A DNA stretch of 64,000 nt, taken from assembly GCF_026000375.1 (NCBI RefSeq), contig NZ_AP026708.1, positions 994,501 through 1,058,500 of the forward strand, written 5' to 3'. The translations under genes and the position numbers were made by a program. The notes under the pieces were generated by a model. That model did no database searches. It worked only from the letters and a program-made list of their open reading frames with translations, and was not told the DNA's origin. Of the stretch, positions 1-9,661 are shown piece after piece; the stretch's first letter is position 1, and every line of letters begins with the position of its first letter. This DNA is from Pseudodesulfovibrio portus. Lineage in GTDB: Bacteria > Desulfobacterota > Desulfovibrionia > Desulfovibrionales > Desulfovibrionaceae.

Positions 1-2567
1 AAACGGGCCGGGTGATATTCCACCATTTTCTCCGGCAACGTCGGCGCATGGCTTTGGACAAAGCCGCCTGTTGCCTCCTCCTCGATGGGCGTCAGGCAAA
101 CTGTCTCAATGGGGAATTTCTTCCCTCCCATCTCGATCTCGGTTGTCCCCGCTTCATCGGGCAAAGTCAGGATCTGGTTACCGGCAGCATCCTCATAACT
201 ATCGAGCCAGGCCGTCGCCGATTTATTCGTCACCTTTCTGGCTGAAAGAATCAGATAGTCCCTGGCCCTTGTCATGCCTACATATAATAAGCGCAGTCGC
301 TCCCTGCGTTCCTGCTCAAACGCGGCCTTGGCAACATCGCTCTCATCAACCGCATCGGAAAACTCTTCAATTTTTTTCTGTGCTCCAAAAGGCCAGGGCC
401 AATAGCGAAGCCACCGCCCAGCCAGAGGATCATCGAGATCAAATTTGGCATCGGACGACTGCACACTCAGTCCAAACGGATTGCCGCGTTCAGTGGAGCC
501 AAGTCCCGTCAAAATGACCACGGGCCACTCAAGCCCCTTGGACCTGTGGTAGGTCAGGACTTGAACCGCATCGTCTCCCACGCCGACAGCCTGGTCATCC
601 GCGTCATCCGCTGCCAGTCGGTGAAAATGATTGATGAGTCCGGCCGGGGTGCAGGCGCATCGTCGTGCCTTGCAAGTGGACTCGTATCCTTGGGCGTGTC
701 CCCGGAGGGCATCCAGATTAGCCTGCCTGAGCGCCGGGTTGTCCCACCCCAGAGCCATGCGCCCAGCATCGGAAAGGTCGATTGCCAAATCAAGCACTTC
801 GGACGGTGTCAACGAAGCAAGCCCCTGACGTGCATTGTCCAAACGCCCGAACATGGGATGCAGCGTTTTCACTGCGTCCATCCCTTTTTCCAGAGCCAAC
901 GCAAACCATTTTTCCAAACCGAATATCTTGGCCAGCTCCGCCACCGCCAAGGTGTCCTCCTGGCTCAACAGATATCGATACGCGGCCATGACAAGTACCA
1001 CCTCGGGCCGCTTCATCAGTCCTGTACGCGGGATGGCGGCCCTGATGCCGTTCTCCTCCAACACGGCCGCAACCCCGCGGCAGTCCGCATTAGTCCTACA
1101 AAGGACCGAAATATCCCCGGCCTTGAGCGTACGTTCTTTTTTTGTCGTCTTGTCGAGAATCACGTACTCTGACGCGTTGTCGAGCATGTCACGCAAGCCG
1201 CCAACGAGACACAAGGTGTCGTCTGTCTTGTTCTTCGATTCGAATCGCCAGCATTTGAGGTGCGGACTCTTCGGCGTGGTCGCCCTCACCTTGGAAGTCA
1301 GACGCACCCGTTTTTCAGGAAGGCCGAACTGCCCGAATGCCGCCGCGAAGAACTCGCTGGCGAAATCCACCAGGGCGGGCTGCGACCGCCAACTGTTCGG
1401 CAGCGTCTCCGGTTCACCAAGCGAATCGATGACGGCATCCATCAACGCCGGATCCGATCCCCGGAAGCCGTAAATGGATTGCTTCTGGTCGCCGACCCAG
1501 ACGGACTGATCCACCAACTTGGACAACTTGAGAAACAGTGCCAGTTGTATCGGGCTGGTGTCCTGGAATTCATCAACCATGACCATGTCCAACCGCTCTT
1601 TCAACTGGTCGGCCACGACATTGTCCTCAATCATTTTCAAGGCCAGCGCCTCCTGGTCCGTGAAATCGATGAGTCCCAAATCCTTCTTGTGCTGCTGGTA
1701 CAACCCGGCCGCTTCAGCAGCGCAGTCGAACAACAGCGTGATGAACTGACGAACCTCGTCCTGAAACCGTGGATGCTTAAGGAATTGGCAGGCCAATTCA
1801 TTGAGAGCCTCAATCTCATGCGCGCTCTTTGCCGTAGTGTTGACCTTGGACAACTTAGACCACGTTGCCCAGTTGGGAATGGCTCCCCGGTAGAATGAAC
1901 GATGAATGACCTGAAGCGCATTCTTGGCGTCCTTCGTGCCTTTGGTCGTATCCCCGTCAGCCGGAAGCGCGGCGATGGTCCGTTCCAGTTCCCGCACTAT
2001 TTCCACATCCAGCTTTTCCCCTTCAGCCTTGGAAAGGGGAGCGGGCAACAGTTTCTTGAACAACTTCCAGGACCGCTTGCCGCTTTCCAGCATCACCTTA
2101 CGGTCGATGCCATTCGCCCGGGCCTTGTCGATGATATCCTTGACTATGTCTTCCCACCCTTCGATCTCAAGAGAGCGCACGAGCGGGACGGTCTGCTTGG
2201 TCCTTCGACCGACGGCATCGGCAGCAGCAACACGAAAGAGCGCCGCATCCTCACCGTCCGGCACCACCTCCAACGTCGGAGATTGGCCGACCTCGAACGC
2301 ATAGTCCGTGAGAAGCGAACCGCACACGGAATTGACCGTACCGATATAGCCGTCAAACACGCGCCGGGCTTCTTCGGTGCGCCCATGCTCCAACAACTTC
2401 GACCGAAATCGGCCACCTATTTCCTGGGCCGCCTTCTTGGTAAACGTGGTGGCAACCACTCCCTCAGGACGAACCCCTTTTTCGAGACTCTCCACGAATG
2501 TTTTCGTCAGGGAAAAAGTCTTTCCGGACCCGGCACTGGCACTGATCAATCTGATTTTCCTACTCAT
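1..2567 (-). CDS. AddA-like UvrD-family ATP-dependent helicase (3' end beyond window)
   Basis: Superfamily-1 helicase, probably the motor of an AddAB-like helicase-nuclease that resects DNA ends. The protein opens with Walker A SASAGSGKT (about residues 9-17). It then shows motif II VDEFQDTSPIQ (about 340), motif IV-V QKQSIYGFRGSDP, the UvrD-type SKGLEWPVV motif and motif VI LLYVGMTRARD (about 760). About 855 residues are visible and the reading frame is still open at the window edge, so any C-terminal nuclease domain cannot be seen. The ATG at 2567 overlaps the end of the upstream AddB-like gene by 8 nt, which indicates translational coupling and a physical complex. It belongs to the leftward arm of the island and is transcribed away from the TerB/ATPase/Lhr genes. 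A cellular recombination role is possible, but the context favours a specialised island copy. Confidence 0.88.
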   Translation of the reverse strand, partial: MSRKIRLISASAGSGKTFSLTKTFVESLEKGVRPEGVVATTFTKKAAQEIGGRFRSKLLEHGRTEEARRVFDGYIGTVNSVCGSLLTDYAFEVGQSPTLEVVPDGEDAALFRVAAADAVGRRTKQTVPLVRSLEIEGWEDIVKDIIDKARANGIDRKVMLESGKRSWKLFKKLLPAPLSKAEGEKLDVEIVRELERTIAALPADGDTTKGTKDAKNALQVIHRSFYRGAIPNWATWSKLSKVNTTAKSAHEIEALNELACQFLKHPRFQDEVRQFITLLFDCAAEAAGLYQQHKKDLGLIDFTDQEALALKMIEDNVVADQLKERLDMVMVDEFQDTSPIQLALFLKLSKLVDQSVWVGDQKQSIYGFRGSDPALMDAVIDSLGEPETLPNSWRSQPALVDFASEFFAAAFGQFGLPEKRVRLTSKVRATTPKSPHLKCWRFESKNKTDDTLCLVGGLRDMLDNASEYVILDKTTKKERTLKAGDISVLCRTNADCRGVAAVLEENGIRAAIPRTGLMKRPEVVLVMAAYRYLLSQEDTLAVAELAKIFGLEKWFALALEKGMDAVKTLHPMFGRLDNARQGLASLTPSEVLDLAIDLSDAGRMALGWDNPALRQANLDALRGHAQGYESTCKARRCACTPAGLINHFHRLAADDADDQAVGVGDDAVQVLTYHRSKGLEWPVVILTGLGSTERGNPFGLSVQSSDAKFDLDDPLAGRWLRYWPWPFGAQKKIEEFSDAVDESDVAKAAFEQERRERLRLLYVGMTRARDYLILSARKVTNKSATAWLDSYEDAAGNQILTLPDEAGTTEIEMGGKKFPIETVCLTPIEEEATGGFVQSHAPTLPEKMVEYHPAR

Positions 2568-5208
2568 ATCCAACTCCGCAAACCATCGCGTAATCACAGA
2601 AGAAACATCCCGTACCGAAATCGAATTCCTTTTCTTCCTCGTCATCGCTTGGTGCAATGGCTTCCACTTCTCCGGCCATCAGGCGGTCAATAATGGCGTC
2701 ATAGCGTTCACGCACCATCTTCCAGGTGGCTTTCAAATCACAGTTCACGACACTTTCAGGTGGAAGCCACGGAGCCTGGGAGGATATCAGTTCTGTTTGG
2801 GCCAGCATGTAGTAGGCACCGAACGCCGGGAGGTCGTCCTTATCAAGCATCCAGCAATAGGCTGCCAATTGTAAGGCGATTCCCTTTTCCATTTCCTCAC
2901 GGCGGTACTTGCTTTTGTTGGTCCACTTCATGTCCCAAACCACGGGGTTGCCCTTGTCGTCTTCAAGACTGATGTCGACAAATCCACGATAAGTCTGTCC
3001 CGATTCATCGATCCGTTCAACGCGCCGCTCGCTCTCAAGAACGGACAGCTTCGCGTTTCCAATACGCTCAAACAGATCCGACACGGCCCGTTTCAGCCGG
3101 GAACGCAACTGCTCCCGTGCGGTTTCCATACCGGGCAGCAGGTAGACCGCCGCCATCTCCCGGAGCCGTGAATCGAACAACGCAACAGCCCGCGCAACTG
3201 CATCTTCCGATTTCCATGTCCGCGACTCATTGATCAAATCCTCGACAATGGAATGGCAGAACGAACCGATGAGCTGATTTCCCTCGGAAAGCGCCGGACT
3301 GCCGAGCGCGCCGACATCCAGGACGTAAGTAAGCACCCACGCCAAGGGGCATTTGATAAGCTGCGACATACCTGAAGGCGATTCCTTTTCCCGTCTGGCG
3401 ACAGTCCCCGCCGGAGCTTCCCAGTGCTGCTGAAATTCCAGGGCGGCATTCTCCACCACGAGCTCCAGCGGGATAATCCGACCCATCAGGCGATCATCGC
3501 CTTTACGCAGTTGCGAGGCCGAAACCGTCATGGCCGGGATGTCCGTGTCCCCGGAAAGATTCATGACGGCAACAATATTTTCCCAGAAGGGATGAGGCGG
3601 CAACGGCTCTCCACCATCCTGCTCCGGCATCACGAGGACCAGCCGCTTATGGGTATTGCACACGGCCTGTTGCCAGGATGAGAGTTCCAGATTTCGATGC
3701 AGATCCATATCATCCATATGGACCCCGGCATTATTCAAGGCCGTCAACTCGGCATTGGTCCATGGCAGACGGCAGGACGGCATCCCTTCCATGGTAAAAT
3801 CCCACCAGATGACCGTGTCCACCCTGTCTCCTAGCTGTCCCGGATGCGTTAGAACCGCCCAGGGCGAAGCCTCGGCCTTGTCCGCAATGCTGGCACCGCC
3901 TCCGATGACCGAATCAAGCATCCGGTCCAATTGTGGCTTGGGGATGGCCTTCCGGCCCGTTTCCCGCACGGCCTCGGCAAGCTCCAAGGCCATGCCCGAC
4001 ACCGCCCCCATCAATCGTCCTTCCAGGGACTGCGCTCCCTTTGCGGCCCAGTCGCTCAAGCGCTGGCAAATGGTGCAGATCGTCTCCACATCCAACCCAA
4101 CATGCGGCGACACCCGTTTCACTCCGGTCCAAAAACGCAAGTCCTCCAAGAGTGTTTCACCGTCGTCCTGTTTTCGCGCCCATTCTTCACACTTGCCAAC
4201 AGCCTCAATCCATTTTTTCCCGCCCATACCTGGAGCCTGTTCCAAGACACGAACAAGATGACCTGCCATGGCCGGATGCAGCGGACAAATCGGTGCGGTC
4301 AAAAATTCCAGATAGCTTTGCGGATCGAACGGGGCCCAGTGAATTCCTAGCCCCAAAGGCAGCAATTGCAGCGCGGCACGCCATTGTGACCGACTGCCAC
4401 CACCGGGACGCGGCAGACCGTGTCGGCACATGGCAGCGTCCAGGACTTCCGCCCCGGACTCGACGATAAGCGCAAGGTCACCATCCGAGTCATCCTTTAC
4501 GGCAAGCCACGCTCCCAAGGCGTCTGCAGCTTCCAGAGCCGTGGCCGAGGACAAACGGACTATCGACCCATCCGCCTGAAATGTTGCTGCAACGTTGCCA
4601 GAAGTACACAACCTTTCATGCAGGATATCCAGATCAGTGGACGTCCTTGGGGCAACATCAGGCTGCCACACGCCAAGCGGAATTCCCTTTTCCTCCAGCG
4701 CCACAAAAAGCCTGCGCCAACAGGACGGCCACTCTGTCACGTCATGCACATGAAGGACGATTTCGGATATCCCAGAAATTCCATATATGGCGAGTGAACC
4801 GAGAATATCCTCAATGCGCTCGGCGAGGCCTGGAAGGACGCGGGCCGACTTCTCCAGCGTGGCCATATCCATCAAGCGGGCCGAAGCTCCCGGATCATGA
4901 CCATCCCAGCCGGACAATCGAAGCTGATCCCTCAATACAAGTAGACTCCTTGCGGCGGACCAGCCGTCCGCCTCAAAGGACTTTTTGTAAAAAGGCTCGT
5001 CGGTCTTGCAACAATCATCCATCGCAGCCAGGTACCGGGCAATGCGGACAGGCTGTCCATGGTGACAAGCGGGGATGCCCAGGCGCGTTTCGAGAATGCT
5101 GACCAAACCAAGCGGACCGGTCGTCATCACCCCTTCTGCCGCCTCCGAGTTCCCCAACTCGCCCGGGAAACTTCCTCCGTCAAAAAGATATCCAACATGT
5201 ATTTTCAT
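2560..5208 (-). CDS. AddB-like PD-(D/E)XK nuclease with Fe-S cysteine motif
   Basis: Partner subunit of the AddA-like helicase. The C-terminus carries a RecB/Cas4-type nuclease core: GFVDISLED, then VVWDMKW (the D-x-K pair), then LQLAAY (the QxxxY motif). A final CFFCDYAMVC group, with an earlier Cys in LIKCPLAW, fits the C...CxxC...C iron-sulphur staple of AddB nucleases. The N-terminal part has no Walker A motif, so the helicase-like half is probably structural. Length is about 882 aa, shorter than typical AddB. The start was chosen at 5208 because GGAAGGAAA lies upstream and the protein then begins MKIHVGYLF; an in-frame extension to 5259 has no support. Its 3' end overlaps the AddA-like gene by 8 nt. 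Confidence 0.82.
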   Translation of the reverse strand: MKIHVGYLFDGGSFPGELGNSEAAEGVMTTGPLGLVSILETRLGIPACHHGQPVRIARYLAAMDDCCKTDEPFYKKSFEADGWSAARSLLVLRDQLRLSGWDGHDPGASARLMDMATLEKSARVLPGLAERIEDILGSLAIYGISGISEIVLHVHDVTEWPSCWRRLFVALEEKGIPLGVWQPDVAPRTSTDLDILHERLCTSGNVAATFQADGSIVRLSSATALEAADALGAWLAVKDDSDGDLALIVESGAEVLDAAMCRHGLPRPGGGSRSQWRAALQLLPLGLGIHWAPFDPQSYLEFLTAPICPLHPAMAGHLVRVLEQAPGMGGKKWIEAVGKCEEWARKQDDGETLLEDLRFWTGVKRVSPHVGLDVETICTICQRLSDWAAKGAQSLEGRLMGAVSGMALELAEAVRETGRKAIPKPQLDRMLDSVIGGGASIADKAEASPWAVLTHPGQLGDRVDTVIWWDFTMEGMPSCRLPWTNAELTALNNAGVHMDDMDLHRNLELSSWQQAVCNTHKRLVLVMPEQDGGEPLPPHPFWENIVAVMNLSGDTDIPAMTVSASQLRKGDDRLMGRIIPLELVVENAALEFQQHWEAPAGTVARREKESPSGMSQLIKCPLAWVLTYVLDVGALGSPALSEGNQLIGSFCHSIVEDLINESRTWKSEDAVARAVALFDSRLREMAAVYLLPGMETAREQLRSRLKRAVSDLFERIGNAKLSVLESERRVERIDESGQTYRGFVDISLEDDKGNPVVWDMKWTNKSKYRREEMEKGIALQLAAYCWMLDKDDLPAFGAYYMLAQTELISSQAPWLPPESVVNCDLKATWKMVRERYDAIIDRLMAGEVEAIAPSDDEEEKEFDFGTGCFFCDYAMVCGVGYE

Positions 5209-5371
5209 GAAACACGTTTCCTTCCGCGTCCTGCGATCTTCCAAGCCAAATAAGCACATTCACATTCCAGATTATGGAACAATATTCGAAGTACTTTGCG
5301 GGGAGAGTGCCACAACTCATCGGCACATTACAACATATTCATTTCACGATAAAAACCGCGAAGGAGTCTTT

Positions 5372-5608
5372 GTGAAAAACCGCGAGCCATACATTGATGA
5401 GCATGGAGAACTGATCATTCCTTCGGATTGCCCAGAAAAATACAACTGGTGGAAAAACAAATCGGCTGCAAAAGGCGAAAAGGAATACTGGAGGCAGTCC
5501 ACGGATAGCCAATACTTGCGAATCGACCAGATCCTGGAGCAGTTGAAAGTCACACAAGAAGTTTGGGAGAAATATACTCACCTGCCATACCGTGGCCCTT
5601 GGGAATAG
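5372..5608 (+). CDS. small hypothetical protein, first gene of rightward island operon
   Basis: A 78-residue protein with no recognised domain. The GTG start is favoured because a perfect AAGGAG lies 5 nt upstream; the open frame continues further 5' but without a ribosome site and across the start of the divergent AddB-like gene. The product is charged and aromatic-rich (NWWKNK, YLRIDQILEQLK, HLPYRGPWE), soluble, with a predicted helix near residues 50-68. It lies about 160 nt from the divergent nuclease gene and 20 nt before the FtsZ-like gene, so it may be co-transcribed with the latter. No catalytic motif is apparent. Confidence 0.55.
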   Translation: MKNREPYIDEHGELIIPSDCPEKYNWWKNKSAAKGEKEYWRQSTDSQYLRIDQILEQLKVTQEVWEKYTHLPYRGPWE

Positions 5609-5628
5609 AGTCAGGGATTGGATAAAAA

Positions 5629-6477
5629 ATGATAATTTCAAGACGACAAATGCTCAAGACGTTAGGGATTGGAAGTGCATCTCTACTCTTCCCCGATTGC
5701 TTGAATCCTCCCTGGATACAAGACGCTCAAATTCAACTTCGCAACAACGCCCCAAAGATATTCGCGGATCATCTTAAGAATGACATAACGATCCGGGTGA
5801 CAGCACCTCAAATCGTGGTCAATGACCTAATCAAGAATATACCGCGGCCAGGTGATGTCATATCGCCAACAATCCATAAGAGCCAAAGCCCCGTGCCGGA
5901 CATTTCATTTATCGCTGGTGCCCCTGCAACCCGAGATATGATTTACACGGCACACAGGCTCTCTGAGTCACTGCTGACCGTGAGCTTGTGCATGGGTGAC
6001 AACCTATACAGCCAGCAGGCAAAACCCAGACAAAATGAATGCATCATTTGCGACAAAGGCATGTCGAGCCATATGGCAAGCAAAATAATAATGAATGTAT
6101 CAGAACTGGCTTATCTACGGGGAGTGATCGGATTTGACCTTGCAGATTTGAAATCTTCAGTAGCTGGTAAAACAATACGAGTAAGCTTAACAAAAGTAGT
6201 ATATGACAAGCACTTCGCCAAAGAAGTCAGAGAAATCATACCGAACGCCCAAATAGACGACTCGCTTGTCTGCTGCGTTAGGATGCCTGATTCCTATCTT
6301 GCATCGCATAGAACATTCAGTCTGATCAGTGAACTGGCTGACAATATTTATCCTGCGGCAAAAGATGATGCCTTTGTATTTTTTGCGGACTCATACTCGC
6401 CATTCATGAAACCGGATGAAGTGGAAATAACCCTCTTATACACCTCCACTTTTGACCAGTCTCCACCGCAGGTATAG
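5629..6477 (+). CDS. hypothetical protein with Tat-like N-terminus and FtsZ-like segments
   Basis: This 282-residue protein starts with ISRRQMLKTLGIGSASLLF, which resembles a twin-arginine signal. The rest contains three segments that match FtsZ in order. LSESLLTVSL (111-120) resembles the LTVAVVT strand. LRGVIGFDLADLKS (163-176) resembles the conserved INVDFADV helix. FVFFADSYSPFMKPDEVEIT (249-268) resembles the end of the FtsZ C-terminal domain before VTVIATGF. The glycine-rich GGGTGTG nucleotide loop is absent where expected (FIAGAPATRDM). If the similarity is real, this is a non-GTPase FtsZ relative. The alternative is an exported protein of unknown fold with chance matches. It is A/T-rich compared with the surrounding chromosome. 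Confidence 0.6.
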   Translation: MIISRRQMLKTLGIGSASLLFPDCLNPPWIQDAQIQLRNNAPKIFADHLKNDITIRVTAPQIVVNDLIKNIPRPGDVISPTIHKSQSPVPDISFIAGAPATRDMIYTAHRLSESLLTVSLCMGDNLYSQQAKPRQNECIICDKGMSSHMASKIIMNVSELAYLRGVIGFDLADLKSSVAGKTIRVSLTKVVYDKHFAKEVREIIPNAQIDDSLVCCVRMPDSYLASHRTFSLISELADNIYPAAKDDAFVFFADSYSPFMKPDEVEITLLYTSTFDQSPPQV

Positions 6478-6531
6478 GATGCTGCATGACAGCACAAAAT
6501 TCAACCTGTGCTCCAACCCAAAGGGGAAAAA

Positions 6532-7344
6532 ATGACCGATAAAGATGAAGAAAAAACAAGTGTTCTCAAAAGAATATTCGATCAAGTGCCTCCCATTATG
6601 AAGGGCTGCGAGAAGCTCTACCATAAAAAGACATGGAACAAATTCCTGACCTCCGAGTCAGGATGCCTGCCTTTCGTGCCTGAAGGCCTCAGGACCACTG
6701 TGAAAAATCTTGTCGCGATAAAATTTCCCGAATGCAAACGTCGGCTGGAAAAGCGACAGAGATACGAGTTCACCCTTTATGAAAAAGAAGGCAGAGCTCA
6801 GGCATACAGGGTTGAGGAAGCTCTGGAGCGGATGATAGTCGCTGCGAATTCCAGCGACATGTACAATCAGATGCCACTGCGTGGAGGCAAGGAATCCTTA
6901 GACCTGATGCGACTGACAGGAGAGGAAGCCGTGTTCATTGAGCTCAAACCGTGGGCAACAAACAACTCACCGTTATATGCGCTGATCGAACTCGTCAAAA
7001 ATCTCGAAGTATATCGAGAAATCTTACGGAATTATTCAGTTGAGTGGGGATATGACTTGAAAAGCCTCATCCTGCTGGCTCCGTACGAATATTACAAATC
7101 GTATGGAATAAATGACGACAAGGCATCTCTGGATAAAACGTCTGAACTCCTCAAGGAGCTACACACAACGTTCAACATGCCCATGGCCATGTATGCTCTC
7201 GATTATTCCCCCCAGGAATTCGACGAATACATGATCACCCTCCTGCCGAATCGCAACGGTCAGAAAGCAGACGTCGAAAACACACCAAAGGTAGATTCAC
7301 TCCGTTTCGACAAATGGCAACTTTTGGCGAACTCATGGAAATAA
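6532..7344 (+). CDS. putative PD-(D/E)XK-fold nuclease-like protein
   Basis: A 270-residue protein without a firm family assignment. The central segment ESLDLMRLTGEEAVFIELKP (121-140) fits the D...(E)xK core of PD-(D/E)XK enzymes: D124 on one strand and E137-x-K139 on the next. It follows a helix (YRVEEALERMIVAA) with a possible upstream Glu and precedes an amphipathic helix (YALIELVKNLEVYREIL). The start at 6532 has AAGGGG 5 nt upstream; an earlier in-frame ATG at 6508 lacks one. The 3' end overlaps the metallo-beta-lactamase gene by 10 nt, suggesting coupled translation. The nuclease call is inferred from motif spacing only. Confidence 0.6.
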   Translation: MTDKDEEKTSVLKRIFDQVPPIMKGCEKLYHKKTWNKFLTSESGCLPFVPEGLRTTVKNLVAIKFPECKRRLEKRQRYEFTLYEKEGRAQAYRVEEALERMIVAANSSDMYNQMPLRGGKESLDLMRLTGEEAVFIELKPWATNNSPLYALIELVKNLEVYREILRNYSVEWGYDLKSLILLAPYEYYKSYGINDDKASLDKTSELLKELHTTFNMPMAMYALDYSPQEFDEYMITLLPNRNGQKADVENTPKVDSLRFDKWQLLANSWK

Positions 7345-8615
7345 CCATTCATCGAGGAACCAATGAGATAGGCGGCTCCTGCGTCGAAATGCGATCAGGA
7401 AAACGTCGAATTCTTCTTGATGCAGGCCTGCCCCTGGACGGCTCTGCCACAACGCTTCCGCTCCGAGTTGAGGGCATTGATGCGCTCTTTGTCAGTCACT
7501 GCCACCCCGACCATTACGGCCTTGCGAGTCAATTGCCTGAAGACCTACCCGTCTATTTGGGCGAGTTGACCTGGCGGTTCATCCGGGCACGCCACGTGTT
7601 CATGAATGAAGATTTACCGAACTTCACCACCCGGTTCATGCATCCATGGGAAACAATCGACATTGGTGAGATAAAGGTCACCCCCTACCTGATGGACCAC
7701 TCTTCGCCGGAAGCTTTTGCTTTCCTGGTCGAAGCCGATGGGAAACGTCTGTTCTACTCCGGGGATTTCAGGGGACATGGACGAAAAGGGAAATTGCTGA
7801 AAAACCTGCTCTCAAATCCTCCAAAAAAAATCGACGCAATGCTGGTGGAAGGCACCACCCTTGGCCGCAAGGATCAGCATCAGCTTTCAGAGGCGGACGT
7901 TGAGCAGGAACTCCTTTCCATCGCACAAAATGAATCCGGACCTGTATTCATCGTGTGCTCCGGGCAAAACATCGATCGCATAGTCAGTATATTCCGCGCT
8001 GCCAAAAAAGCCGGAAGAACATTGGTTATCGACATCTATACAGCATGGATATTGGAAGAGATGCGCTGCGTCACTCAAAATACTCCCGCCATGGATTGGG
8101 GAGGCATAAAAGTGCTGGCACACGGTTGGCCAGCGAGTCGACAATATGCCACAGCCAAAAGCCAGCCAGATATCTTCGGGGGATTCCTGAGACGAATTTA
8201 CTCCCTGAATGCGGACATCAACCTCGACACGATCCGCAGTAATCCTGGAGATTACATGATCAAGGCCAATCTCTGGCCCATCAAACGAATGTTGCAGGAA
8301 ACCGGAACGAGCAAAGCTACTATCATCTACTCCTTATGGCCTGGATATATGTCCTCCGAGCCGGGCTCCAGAGACATGGAAATCTTTGAATGGATCAATG
8401 ACGCCCCAAGCCTCACCTTCAAGCAAGTTCATGCAAGTGGCCACGCAGACCTAGAGAGCCTTCAAGCATTGGTAAAAACGATAGCCCCGGCCAAAGTCAT
8501 CCCGATACATACGGAGATGAAAAATGCGTACGACAAACATTTCCAACAGGTCTGCCTTCTGGATGACGGCCAGTCCTTAACCTTGAAAAATATGGAAAAC
8601 AGTAAACGAAAATAA
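7335..8615 (+). CDS. beta-CASP metallo-beta-lactamase-fold nuclease (RNase J-like)
   Basis: Putative metal-dependent RNA or DNA nuclease of about 426 aa. The metallo-beta-lactamase motifs are complete: HCHPDH (55-60), a DHSSPEAF segment, and YSGDFRGHGR carrying the SGD metal ligand. The beta-CASP insertion follows, with EGTTL (motif A), HASGHAD (motif B) and PIHTE (motif C). It lacks the long C-terminal domain of RNase J. The ATG at 7335 gives the usual family N-terminus (MEITIHRGTNEIGGS); an in-frame ATG at 7314 is possible. It overlaps the preceding nuclease-like gene, so the two products may act together. Its location inside the island suggests a defence or nucleic-acid turnover role. Confidence 0.85.
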   Translation: MEITIHRGTNEIGGSCVEMRSGKRRILLDAGLPLDGSATTLPLRVEGIDALFVSHCHPDHYGLASQLPEDLPVYLGELTWRFIRARHVFMNEDLPNFTTRFMHPWETIDIGEIKVTPYLMDHSSPEAFAFLVEADGKRLFYSGDFRGHGRKGKLLKNLLSNPPKKIDAMLVEGTTLGRKDQHQLSEADVEQELLSIAQNESGPVFIVCSGQNIDRIVSIFRAAKKAGRTLVIDIYTAWILEEMRCVTQNTPAMDWGGIKVLAHGWPASRQYATAKSQPDIFGGFLRRIYSLNADINLDTIRSNPGDYMIKANLWPIKRMLQETGTSKATIIYSLWPGYMSSEPGSRDMEIFEWINDAPSLTFKQVHASGHADLESLQALVKTIAPAKVIPIHTEMKNAYDKHFQQVCLLDDGQSLTLKNMENSKRK

Positions 8616-8768
8616 CTTTTTATCCATTAACGTAGAGAAGAAGGCACGGGGTAAGGCTTTTATAACCAATGTTTCACCAGTCACTTGTAATAGGACTACC
8701 GATAAGATACTACTTTTTTGTTTTCAAAACGCTACGAGGGAAGCGTAAACATTCAAAAAGGAGCGCCC

Positions 8769-9659
8769 ATGAGTTGCGGTAGATTAAAACGCGACAACCT
8801 CTGGAAGATTGGAATGCTCACACTCTTGCTAGTGATCAACATGCTTGTTGTCGGTTGCTCAAATGAAAAGGATCCAGCGGAACAATCACCCGGCAAGGTT
8901 TCAACAAGCCCTGTTTTTAGTTCACAGACACATTCCGATCCGGACGAAGCTCAGGTTTTAGTCAGTCCAGCCCCTTCCCCCGGCTTAACCCTTCCCCTCA
9001 TTATCATCTCATGCCTCGCATGTGCATTATTTGGCTCGACGATCTACCTGTTCAGATGGAGAAGATCGGTTGACGGAGGGCAACAGTCAATAGTTCCCGA
9101 AGTGCTGCTTGAAAAGATTGCAAAACAGACCAATGAGTATGCCGCTCTGCGCTCGCTTCTTGAGCAGTATGCTCAATTGGTGAATGCAACCTATGAGTCG
9201 ACACATGAGAAAGTATCAGACATACGGCAGTCTTATCAAATATTCCAAGGTTCGTTGGCCGAAAAAGACAACGAGATATCAACCCTCAAAAAAGGCTATG
9301 AGGCCAATGTATTTAACAAATTCATTTTAAGATTCATCGATATACACGCAAACATCGCTGTAGAACTGAAGCAACTTGAAGAGGAAAGTGAGGCCAAGGA
9401 CATTCTGCAAGATATGCTTGAACTCCTTGAAGACGCACTGGAAGAATGTGGTGTTGAACCCTTTTCTCCGCCCCTTGGAAATGATTTCACTGAAACGTTT
9501 GGAGTGAGCGAGCGGTGTGTCGTAATTGAAACGGAATATCTAGAAAAACATCAACAAATAGCAAACGTATTGGCTCCTGGTTATTTATTAAATACTCCCG
9601 GTGGGAAGGAATGCCTCCGCCCCTCACGAGTTGAAGTCTTCAAGATTAAGGAAGGTTAA
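8769..9659 (+). CDS. membrane-anchored GrpE-like nucleotide exchange factor
   Basis: A 296-residue protein 2 nt upstream of an Hsp70 gene. The N-terminus has a hydrophobic stretch ending in a lipobox-like VVGC (Cys30), then a Pro/Ser/Thr-rich linker and a second membrane segment (LPLIIISCLACALFGSTIYL). After these come a long alpha-helical coiled-coil part (about 115-235) and a C-terminal region (240-296) that ends RPSRVEVFK, very like the RPArVeV end of GrpE. The start was chosen at the ATG preceded by AAAAAGGAG with a 5-nt spacer. Cytosolic GrpE has no membrane anchor, so a lipoprotein/TM form would fix the chaperone at the membrane. The assignment rests on the C-terminal motif and the DnaK neighbour. 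Confidence 0.72.
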   Translation: MSCGRLKRDNLWKIGMLTLLLVINMLVVGCSNEKDPAEQSPGKVSTSPVFSSQTHSDPDEAQVLVSPAPSPGLTLPLIIISCLACALFGSTIYLFRWRRSVDGGQQSIVPEVLLEKIAKQTNEYAALRSLLEQYAQLVNATYESTHEKVSDIRQSYQIFQGSLAEKDNEISTLKKGYEANVFNKFILRFIDIHANIAVELKQLEEESEAKDILQDMLELLEDALEECGVEPFSPPLGNDFTETFGVSERCVVIETEYLEKHQQIANVLAPGYLLNTPGGKECLRPSRVEVFKIKEG

Positions 9660-9661
9660 CA

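Noticed and set aside
5298-5312. Possible sigma-54 promoter upstream of the AddB-like gene
   Set aside because: GG-N10-GC spacing is present on the minus strand (TGGCACTCTCCCCGC), but the -12 box is CCGC rather than TTGC and no enhancer-type site was seen.
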